Assembly (NCBI RefSeq): GCF_017573505.1 | Contig: NZ_JAGEOJ010000026.1 | Location: 1 to 64,000 of the forward strand | Length of the DNA stretch: 64,000 bases | Reading direction: 5' to 3' | Origin: Actinomadura barringtoniae | Lineage (GTDB): Bacteria > Actinomycetota > Actinomycetes > Streptosporangiales > Streptosporangiaceae | In this document: positions 9,071-15,448 of the stretch, one piece after another | Position numbering within the stretch: position 1 is the first letter of the stretch | Layout of the letters: each line of letters begins with the position of its first letter | Position numbers and translations under genes: made by a program | Notes under the pieces: model-generated | What the model was told of the DNA's origin: nothing | Databases searched by the model: none | The model's input: the letters and a program-made list of their open reading frames with translations, nothing else

Positions 9071-11043
9071 CGGTTCCTCCGGGTGCGCCGGGGCGGGTCG
9101 CGGAACAGCACCATCTGCCGGTGCGGGACCGGTCGTCTGGGCATGCCGGGCAACATCAACTGCCGAGCCTGAGGCGGCCGGACCGGCCGAGGCGCGGGCG
9201 GCGCGGCTGGTGGTGGTGTCGGGCGCGGGACGCGCGAGACCGGGATCGGCAGCGCCAGCTGCATCGGCCCGGCGGCGCCCCCCGAGGGCCGGGCCGGGGT
9301 GGGGAACAGCGGGAGCTGCACCGGCCGCCCGCCTCGCCCGTTGCCGGGCGGCTCGGGGTCACCTGGTTCGGGCGGCAGGGGAGGCATTCTGGGCGTGAAC
9401 GGCGGCGGGTTGTCCCAGGAACTTCCTCGCCCGCGTCCGGGCCGCCTGGGTCGGAAAGCCTGTTCCCGCTGAGGGCGGGGGCCGGGCTGGCGCCGATCCG
9501 GTAGTGGTTGGTTGCGAGTGGCTCGGCCCGTGCCGCCGGTGCCTCGTCCGGCGGCCTGGGTGCGGTTGGCTTGTCCGGCGCGGTTCATGAGGGCTCCGAT
9601 TCCGCGGTAGAGGATGAAGGTCTTGGCGAGCTGGGTGAGCATGCGGGGTGTGGCGGCGCGCCAGATCGTGCGGGCGGTCCAGGACGGGATGCGGACCATC
9701 ACGTACAGCAGCGCCACCGCCAGCAGCAGGTCCCAGTGGTCGTTGCCGGTGGGGACTCCGGCGAAGTCGCTACTGCTGTCCTTGGTCTCGGTGAACAACA
9801 GGTGCGCGGCGGTCGCGGCGGTGAGCGCCTGCAATACGGGGATGACGCCGACGCCGAGGGTGCTGCGCCACCAGAACCGGGCGAGGCCGTCGGTCTGCGG
9901 CAGTGCGTGGAACATCAACGCCAGCGGCGCGGCCGAGACCAGCACCATGGTCAAGGCGATGCGGATGATGTAGATGAAGGCCAGGCACAGCGCCAGGGCC
10001 AGGACGACCAGGGCGATGATGGCGAAGAAGGTTCCGCCGGAGGCGATGTTGGCTGTCATGCTGCCGCCGATCACGTCGGCCAGCACGCTCGGGTTGATCT
10101 TCTGCGGGCCGTCGCGCAGGAACGCCTCGGCTAGCCCGTTGGCGAAGTCGATCCCGTAGCTGAGGAAGATCAGCGACAAGTTGACCGCCAGGAACGCCAG
10201 CACCACCCGAGGCAACAGGTCCCTGGCCGACATCTGCCCGGGCAACGACTGGCCCGCCATGAGCAAGACGCCGGCGACGGTGACCAGAAGAACAAAGCAG
10301 GTGTTGGCGATGGTGCGGGTCACGCCCCACATCTCCCGCACGCGCTGCATGCTCGTGGAGCTGATCTCCGGGGTGCCCATCAACGACCGGGCGACGAAAT
10401 CCAGGATCGGCTTCTTCGCCGAGGCGATCAGGTCGGCGAACCAGCCATTGATCGCCTGCTTGGCGTAACACGCGACGTCACCAAAGCCGCACGACTGATC
10501 CTTCTTGGCCGCGCTCTGCGCCTTGTAGGGCGAGGTCGGATCCTGCTCCCACTTCCCGGGAGTGGTCTCACACAGGGTGTCGGGGAGCGGCGCGGCCGGG
10601 TTGATGAGCTGTTTCTGCTTGCCCGCGCACGCCTTCTGACCCGGGACGGCCTCGACGTCGTTCGGGTCGACCTTGACCCACGTGCCGGGCGATACCTCGC
10701 ACCACATTTCCGGGTTGGGGTTCAGCCCGTGGGTCTTCATCTTGGTCTTGCCCTGGCACACCTTCCCCGGCCCCGACAACGTCCCTGGCGGAGGCTTGGA
10801 GGGCGCCGGATTCACCGGCGTCCCATCCTGACCTCCGGGCGCCTCGATCCACGGCTGCTGCGACGGCAACGGCGCAGGCGGGGTCGGCTCGAGCGGATAC
10901 CCGGCCGGATCCAGGGTCACACCCACGGTGCTGGAGGCGGCGGCGTGGGCCTGGGCGATCTCGACCACCACCAACCCGGCTGCGATCGAGGCCGCCAAGA
11001 CCACCACAGCGAGGAGCCGCCACGGCGTGAGCGGGGGTTTCAC
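9067..11043 (-). CDS. TrbL/VirB6-like conjugal transfer membrane protein
   Basis: A 658-residue polytopic membrane protein, likely the inner-membrane core of the conjugation channel. It has an N-terminal signal anchor (about 10-32) and a Pro/Gly-rich exported section with several cysteines (about 50-190). A block of five or more transmembrane helices follows (about 245-470), including a SLIFLSYGIDFANG segment and a long Ala/Leu/Ile helix pair. The cytoplasmic tail of about 170 residues is extremely rich in Pro, Arg and Gly and predicted disordered. The GTG start at 11043 overlaps the pilin-gene TGA (GTGA), and the stop overlaps the PrgI start (ATGA). The topology and position fit TrbL/VirB6; sequence identity to any named member was not tested. 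Confidence 0.8.
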   Translation of the reverse strand: MKPPLTPWRLLAVVVLAASIAAGLVVVEIAQAHAAASSTVGVTLDPAGYPLEPTPPAPLPSQQPWIEAPGGQDGTPVNPAPSKPPPGTLSGPGKVCQGKTKMKTHGLNPNPEMWCEVSPGTWVKVDPNDVEAVPGQKACAGKQKQLINPAAPLPDTLCETTPGKWEQDPTSPYKAQSAAKKDQSCGFGDVACYAKQAINGWFADLIASAKKPILDFVARSLMGTPEISSTSMQRVREMWGVTRTIANTCFVLLVTVAGVLLMAGQSLPGQMSARDLLPRVVLAFLAVNLSLIFLSYGIDFANGLAEAFLRDGPQKINPSVLADVIGGSMTANIASGGTFFAIIALVVLALALCLAFIYIIRIALTMVLVSAAPLALMFHALPQTDGLARFWWRSTLGVGVIPVLQALTAATAAHLLFTETKDSSSDFAGVPTGNDHWDLLLAVALLYVMVRIPSWTARTIWRAATPRMLTQLAKTFILYRGIGALMNRAGQANRTQAAGRGTGGTGRATRNQPLPDRRQPGPRPQREQAFRPRRPGRGRGSSWDNPPPFTPRMPPLPPEPGDPEPPGNGRGGRPVQLPLFPTPARPSGGAAGPMQLALPIPVSRVPRPTPPPAAPPAPRPVRPPQARQLMLPGMPRRPVPHRQMVLFRDPPRRTRRNR

Positions 11044-11447
11044 TTGGTCCCCACGATGCCCTTGAGGATCTCCACCAGGGCCGGGGCCAGCACCGCGACG
11101 CCATAACCGATCGCCGCATACCGCAACGTGCGCTTGGCCGACTCGATCTCACTCGGGTCACCGCCGCCCAGGATGTAGCGGACTCCGCCGATCGTGGCGA
11201 ACAGCGTGGCCAACCCGACCAGGAGACCGACGATGACGTTGCGAATGTTGGTGATGACCTGGTTGAGCTGGGTCGCCGCAGCAAGATGGGTAGTCGCGTC
11301 CGCGATCCCTGGCACGGTGAGCGCTGCGGTCACACACCCGGCCGTCCAGATGACGATGGCGAGGGTGAGCCGGATCCAGCTCACTCCGCGCCGCTGACCG
11401 GCGCAGGTACAGCGGGGCGGCCGCTGGGGTTCGTGGTGGGTGTTCAC
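11040..11447 (-). CDS. Pilin-like / VirB2-TrbC-type small membrane protein
   Basis: A 135-residue protein with a charged N-terminus containing two cysteines, a first hydrophobic helix (about 25-48) and a conserved-looking ITNIRNVIVGLLVGLATLF helix (about 65-85). A GGVRYILGGGDPSEIESAK turn and a final hydrophobic helix (about 108-130) follow. Two helices around a GG-rich loop with a K/R-containing turn is the pattern of VirB2/TrbC-like T4SS pilins in actinobacteria. The GTG start at 11447 has GGAGG six bases upstream. It is the first gene of the leftward transfer operon, and its stop overlaps the TrbL gene start. Confidence 0.78.
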   Translation of the reverse strand: MNTHHEPQRPPRCTCAGQRRGVSWIRLTLAIVIWTAGCVTAALTVPGIADATTHLAAATQLNQVITNIRNVIVGLLVGLATLFATIGGVRYILGGGDPSEIESAKRTLRYAAIGYGVAVLAPALVEILKGIVGTK

Positions 11448-11620
11448 GGTGGCCTCCGAGATTGAGCGCGGGGTGTGTGGATGGGTTTCGGGTGCCGATG
11501 AGCACGGACCGGGGCCGGTAGGGCTTCGGGTGTCCTCCTCGAAAGAACTCAGGAGAAGGTGGATGCGGCGGCGACCGGGTGTCCGTCCGCCCGCACCAGC
11601 CCCGAGCCCGTGATCATCTG

Positions 11621-11638
11621 GCAGTGATGAATCACTGC
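11621..11638 (-). terminator. Hairpin directly after the sigma-like gene
   Basis: A perfect inverted repeat, GCAGTGA with a four-base loop then TCACTGC, starts two bases after the stop codon of the leftward gene ending at 11640. There is no U-run, as is common in GC-rich actinobacteria. It would separate the sigma-like gene from the transfer operon that begins at 11447. Confidence 0.5.
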
Positions 11639-11639
11639 T

Positions 11640-12419
11640 TCAGGGCGCTGATCGCGACAGCCAGTCGCCAGAGATTGCCGAGACTTGACCTGAGCGAATG
11701 GCCGCGACCAGACGGGCCTCGGCGCGTTCACGCCGCTTGGCGACCCGAGTCCGAGGCTCGCCCTGCGTGTGCGCGAACTCGGGCAACGGGACGCCGTCGA
11801 GCCGGGTCGCCTGGATGATTGCTGCTTCATCGGCGGTGATGACCTGTAGCCGGACTCCCTCGCGCAGCACGTCGGAAGGGTCTCCGGAGGGCGCCGCGGT
11901 TGCGGCGGTGAGTTCCGTGGGGTCAGTGGGGCACTGACGAAGAGCACCGGCGCGGGCGCGTGCCGGTGCCTTGCGGTCGGCCCACACCAGAAGGCGGGCT
12001 GCGATCGCGGGGCGGGCAAGGTCAATGCGCTGGAGCTGCGCGACGAACTCCGTCAGGATCTCCGACACGATGTCCTCGGCGAAGCGCGCGTCGTTGTGGC
12101 GGATCGCGCGGCCCGCGATGGCTTTCAGACCAGGGATCGCAACACCGACGCAGCCGACAACCCAGGCCGGGTCACCCGTGCGCGCCAGGCGTACCAGCTC
12201 GGCCCATGCGGCGTCCTTCATCTCCTGGGTCACCTGCCGGTCCAGGAGGAGGCCACGTAGTTCAGCGAGATCGACCATGCGGCCAGGCAGGCCGTGCCCG
12301 ACGCTGAGGCCGTCCAGGGCCAGCGGGCGCGGGCCGGTGACCAGGCAGCGAAACGCGTTCTCGGCGATGGTCAAGGCGGCACCCGGGTTACGGGCGGTGG
12401 TGTTCGTGCGGTGGGTCAT
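11640..12419 (-). CDS. Sigma-factor-like DNA-binding protein of the mobile element
   Basis: A 259-residue protein. The middle (about 70-160) looks like a degenerate sigma region 2: AWVVGCVGVAIPGLKAIAGRAIRHN, then EDIVSEILTEFVAQL, the place of the usual DLxQE-type helix. The C-terminal part (about 195-240) resembles region 4, with ITADEAAIIQATRLDGVPLPEFA followed by a basic RTRVAKRRERAEARL helix. This fits a sigma-70-like or sigma-derived regulator rather than a canonical ECF factor. The ATG at 12419 has GGGGGAG six bases upstream. Lying between the conjugation operon and the divergent methyltransferase/integrase operon, it could control one or both; that is inference. Confidence 0.55.
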   Translation of the reverse strand: MTHRTNTTARNPGAALTIAENAFRCLVTGPRPLALDGLSVGHGLPGRMVDLAELRGLLLDRQVTQEMKDAAWAELVRLARTGDPAWVVGCVGVAIPGLKAIAGRAIRHNDARFAEDIVSEILTEFVAQLQRIDLARPAIAARLLVWADRKAPARARAGALRQCPTDPTELTAATAAPSGDPSDVLREGVRLQVITADEAAIIQATRLDGVPLPEFAHTQGEPRTRVAKRRERAEARLVAAIRSGQVSAISGDWLSRSAP

Positions 12420-12633
12420 GACGGCTCCCCCGAAGATTGCGGGCCGGATCGGATGCCGTCAGGTGTCCACCTCCGCAAGAAGCCCCTGGAGGTGCCACAG
12501 AGGAGGTTGCCGGTAAGAAGCGAGAACGATCGAGTCGAGAGCGTCACCCACCCGAACCACTCGGATCACCTCGACGACCTGCGCTAACACCGCCACAACG
12601 CAGTTCCAGGAGATGCATCGGAGAGTCTGTCTA

Positions 12634-12672
12634 GATATCCGCCTCACACAGGTCCTGACCTGCGCCGATATC
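12634..12672. promoter_or_regulatory. Nested inverted repeat
   Basis: CAGGTC, two bases, GACCTG (12649-12662) is flanked on both sides by GATATC (12634-12639 and 12667-12672). The outer palindromes are placed almost symmetrically about the inner dyad. This looks like a regulator site or a recombination/transfer-origin element in the divergent region. Function is not demonstrated. Confidence 0.35.
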
Positions 12673-13018
12673 CCCGCGCGCGTCGCTGAGGGCAAGGAAT
12701 TGGCAAACCGGCCAACACACGGCCCGGATACTCAAACACCGGGCGACCAGGCCCACGACCTTCGTTGAGCAGGTGAAATGGCCGCCCACGGTCCCCGGCG
12801 CAGCACAGTACGAAAACGGGACTCGCCAAGCCCCCCGCGAGCCCTAAATGCCGCTATGCCTGCGTGCCCAGCCTCCTTCCCTCAACCCTTCATCACCCTT
12901 CTGAACTGCGAAAACTTGAATCGGCTGCGAAGGCGGCCGCTCGCTTTGCTGAGGCTTTGCATGTCGGTCTGTCGCGTTGAGGGCCTGGCGCTGGTTCTTC
13001 ATGGGTGCAACGGCGATC

Positions 13019-13040
13019 GGGTGACCGTCTTGGGTCACCC
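13019..13040 (+). promoter_or_regulatory. Hairpin covering the initiation region
   Basis: GGGTGACC, six bases, GGTCACCC forms a perfect eight-base-pair stem ending five bases before the ATG at 13046. No purine-rich ribosome binding site is visible between it and the start. It could be an operator dyad, or an mRNA stem that limits translation of the first gene and, through the ATGA couplings, of the whole operon. Confidence 0.45.
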
Positions 13041-13045
13041 AACCA

Positions 13046-13987
13046 ATGACCTACACGCCTTCCAACCCGGAAGCCTCCGGCGCTGACCAGCCTGGTCGCG
13101 ACAGCCAAGCCAACGCCCGGCTGCTGCCGCTGTCGGTCTGGCTTTGCTCCGACACCACCAGCAGCGAAGGCGCTGCGGCGCCCGTCGCTCCCGCCACACC
13201 GAGCGCAACCACAAACAACCCTGCGACCGCACGTGGCGAGCTGTGCGTTCAGCACCGTGCAACCGTCGGACGCCAGCTTGCCCGGCACTTGATTTCTGCG
13301 TGCACACGTGAGGGCGACGTCGTCGCGGAAGCGTTCACCACCAGTGAAGCCACAATGCTCGCCGCCGTGGAGTCAGGCCGGCGTGGGTTGGCCTTGGTGC
13401 CACACTTCCCACTCGCCCAGCACATCGGCGCCCGGCTGCGGGCGACGCTGCCCCAGGACCTTCTCCGACGTGCGGAGATGAGGCCATGCCGTCCCGACCA
13501 GATGGCGCGAGGTCTGGCCGACGTTGCGGGCCAGGTGGGGCTCATAGTCGCCGCGCCCCCGCCTTATGAAGTCGGCGGACGTGTCCCCAAACAGATGGGC
13601 AGCCGGGGCTGCCCGGCCTGTCGAGCCGATCTGTGGATGCTCACCACTGAACAGCTCGGCGCGTTTCTAGTAGCCGCCTGGCAGGTGCTGCGGCCAGGCG
13701 GGACCTTGGCCATCATCACGACCGCCCGACACGAAGGCGCGCGGCTAGTGGATCCGGCGCCGCGCATCGTGCGGCAGGCCAGCCTGCTGGGGTTCCGCTA
13801 CGTCCAGCACGTCATCGCGCTGCGCGTCCCCATCGAGGGTGACGCTCTGGTCGTCCAGGCCATTCCAACCGAGATAGCGCAGTTCCGCGACGCCCACTCC
13901 GGCGTCCTACCACCACCGGCACGGGTACACGCGGATGTCCTTCTCCTTACCCGGCCTCGCGTCCGGCGTGGCGGTGAGGCCCGATGA
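13046..13987 (+). CDS. Degenerate DNA methyltransferase-like protein
   Basis: A 313-residue protein with the fold pattern of a SAM-dependent DNA methyltransferase but eroded motifs. Where motif I should read like DPFCGxGTT it has VAEAFTTSEATML (about 92-104), followed by ESGRRGLALVP, which mirrors the usual motif II region. Motif IV is APPPYEVGG (about 169-177) in place of the D/N/S-PP-Y/F consensus. The VLRPGGTLAIITT segment (about 215-229) matches the late beta strand of the fold. A zinc-like CPAC pair sits near residue 192. The gene ends with an ATGA overlap on an intact methyltransferase gene, suggesting a heteromeric pair in which this subunit is non-catalytic. The start at 13046 is uncertain because no ribosome binding site is visible. 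Confidence 0.6.
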   Translation: MTYTPSNPEASGADQPGRDSQANARLLPLSVWLCSDTTSSEGAAAPVAPATPSATTNNPATARGELCVQHRATVGRQLARHLISACTREGDVVAEAFTTSEATMLAAVESGRRGLALVPHFPLAQHIGARLRATLPQDLLRRAEMRPCRPDQMARGLADVAGQVGLIVAAPPPYEVGGRVPKQMGSRGCPACRADLWMLTTEQLGAFLVAAWQVLRPGGTLAIITTARHEGARLVDPAPRIVRQASLLGFRYVQHVIALRVPIEGDALVVQAIPTEIAQFRDAHSGVLPPPARVHADVLLLTRPRVRRGGEAR

Positions 13988-14907
13988 ACGCGCCCGATCA
14001 GCCCAGCAACTGCGAGAGCCCGCACAAGAACCCACGCCTTCGCTTCGAAGAGGTGATGCCCTCGGTGCTGGCCACTGGGCAGCAACCGTCACGCATCCAA
14101 CGCAAGGGCCGCTACACCGAGGAGTCGATGCGGCACCCGGGCAAGATGCTGCCCGCGATCGCCTCGCGCGTAATCGAGGCGTTCACCCAGCCGGGTGAGG
14201 TGGTGCTCGACCCTATGTGCGGGGTGGGCACGACGCTTGTGGAGGCGATCCACCTCGGCCGTGACGCCGCGGGCATGGAGTACGAGAGCGACTTCGCCAC
14301 CATGACGGCCCACAACGTCCGGCAAGCCCAAAACCAAGGCGCCGCAGGAACGGCACGGGTGGTGTGCGGCGACGCCCGCAACATCACCACCGCCTACGCC
14401 TCGCTGCACGGCGAGATAGCGCTGGTGCTGACCTCGCCGCCGTATGGCTCCTACACCCACGGACACATCAAGTCCGGCACCAAGAGCAGCGGCGGCAAGA
14501 TCGAAAAGAGCAACCACCGTTACTCCACCGACCCCGGCAACCTTGCCCACCAGAGACTCGACACGTTGCTCGACGGGTTCGGGCAGATCCTCTCCGGCTG
14601 TGCGGAGCTGCTCAAGCCGTACGGAGTCGTCGCTGTCACCGTGCGTCCGATCAGGGTCAACGGTGAGCTGGTCGACCTCCCCGGACGTGTGGCCGAGGTC
14701 GCCGAACGATCCGGGCTGGTGCTGACCAACCGGCTTGCCGCTCTGCTTTGCGGTGTCCGTGGCGAGGGCCTAGTGAACCGGGCCTCGTTCTTCCAGATGC
14801 TCGAAACCCGCCGCGCCCGAGCCAAAGGCATCCCTGCCTGCGCTACCGCCCACGAAGACCTCCTGGTCTTCCAGGCAGCGCGCGACCTGGACGGGGGCCG
14901 CCCATGA
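13984..14907 (+). CDS. SAM-dependent DNA methyltransferase
   Basis: A 307-residue amino-methyltransferase. Motif I, LDPMCGVGTT, lies at 75-84 (SAM binding), and an acidic GMEYESD motif follows. CGDARN at about 128-133 fits motif III. Catalytic motif IV, TSPPYG, is at 150-155, and a VVAVTVRPIR strand is further on. The leading RKGRYTEESMRHPGKM stretch resembles the TRM11/N4-N6 DNA methyltransferase-type proteins common on actinobacterial mobile elements. It is likely to modify bases in the element or host DNA, for example as protection from restriction; the target sequence is unknown and no cognate endonuclease is adjacent. It overlaps both neighbours by ATGA. Confidence 0.82.
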   Translation: MNAPDQPSNCESPHKNPRLRFEEVMPSVLATGQQPSRIQRKGRYTEESMRHPGKMLPAIASRVIEAFTQPGEVVLDPMCGVGTTLVEAIHLGRDAAGMEYESDFATMTAHNVRQAQNQGAAGTARVVCGDARNITTAYASLHGEIALVLTSPPYGSYTHGHIKSGTKSSGGKIEKSNHRYSTDPGNLAHQRLDTLLDGFGQILSGCAELLKPYGVVAVTVRPIRVNGELVDLPGRVAEVAERSGLVLTNRLAALLCGVRGEGLVNRASFFQMLETRRARAKGIPACATAHEDLLVFQAARDLDGGRP

Positions 14908-15266
14908 GCCAGCCGCCTTCCACTGAATCCATGCGGCGGCGCGTGCCCGTCCGCACCGGACGAGAACGCGTGCCTGAGCTGCTGGCCTGGCTTCAGGTGG
15001 GAACCTGCGGCGCATGCGGCCGGGCCCGCTACGTCTCCAGGCGGGAGGCCCGCCATGCGGCCCGCATCGCAGCTCCTGGGATCCGGCTCCGTGCCTACAT
15101 GTGTGGAGGGTCTTGGCACCTCCGCTCACCCGCCGGCGGTCCCGAGTGCACCGTCTCACCGGTGATCGCCTGGACGCCCGGGCTGGACAGACAGACCGGC
15201 CTTGACCTTGTCAACCGAGTCGAGCGGTCATGGCGTGCGTCCCGATCGGGGCGGCCGGGCGGATGA
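14904..15266 (+). CDS. Small zinc-binding-like protein
   Basis: A 120-residue protein translated through an ATGA overlap after the methyltransferase. It contains CGACGRARYVSRREARHAAR at about 32-51 and then AYMCGGSWHL at about 62-71. The pattern of a CxxC knuckle, a basic helix, then a Cys-aromatic-His element recurs in small actinobacterial phage and plasmid proteins and suggests a single zinc or structural-metal site with nucleic-acid binding. No enzyme motif is seen. Its exact role in the element is unknown. Confidence 0.55.
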   Translation: MSQPPSTESMRRRVPVRTGRERVPELLAWLQVGTCGACGRARYVSRREARHAARIAAPGIRLRAYMCGGSWHLRSPAGGPECTVSPVIAWTPGLDRQTGLDLVNRVERSWRASRSGRPGG

Positions 15267-15448
15267 TCGCCCGGGCTGGCCCTCGGTTCAACTGGACGGT
15301 CGTCACCGCCGAAGGTGACGCGGGCGAGCACCTGGAGCGCGCCCAGGCGCGTGTCATCAAGGAGGTTCTGCAATGGGCAGCGGATCAGCACCCATCCCGC
15401 TCGACGTCCTCGCAACCGGAACGCGAGGAGACAGCAGAACGCGCCTGA
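15263..15448 (+). CDS. Small protein upstream of the recombinase
   Basis: A predicted 61-residue protein coupled by ATGA to the gene before it. It has a beta-like FNWTVVTAEGD segment followed by a helix, HLERAQARVIKEVLQWAA, then a polar tail. The last 76 bases overlap the recombinase gene in another frame. Its helix-encoding end contains the recombinase ribosome binding site. Small proteins of this kind often precede integrase genes in actinobacterial elements, but I cannot name the family. It may be a recombination directionality factor candidate, though no helix-turn-helix is apparent. Confidence 0.5.
   Translation: MIARAGPRFNWTVVTAEGDAGEHLERAQARVIKEVLQWAADQHPSRSTSSQPEREETAERA
15359..15365 (+). 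promoter_or_regulatory. Consensus ribosome binding site of the recombinase
   Basis: AAGGAGG, seven bases before the ATG at 15373. It fixes the recombinase start even though it lies inside the preceding small gene and the serine-recombinase homology only begins about 38 codons later. Confidence 0.75.

Larger units (their letters stand above)
12420..13045. other. Divergent regulatory region, no supportable gene
   Basis: The 626 bases separate the leftward sigma-like gene from the rightward methyltransferase/integrase operon. Short frames here have no domain or ribosome binding site. Two structured spots stand out and are listed separately: a nested inverted repeat at 12634-12672 and a hairpin at 13019-13040 directly before the first codon of the rightward operon. 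The rest looks unstructured. It is a reasonable place for the promoters and operators that switch the element between integrated and transfer states, and possibly for an origin of transfer, but nothing proves this. Confidence 0.5.

Noticed and set aside
12459..12695. A 78-codon minus-strand frame in the divergent region
   Set aside because: No ribosome binding site or domain; it crosses a nested inverted repeat and is not distinguishable from chance.
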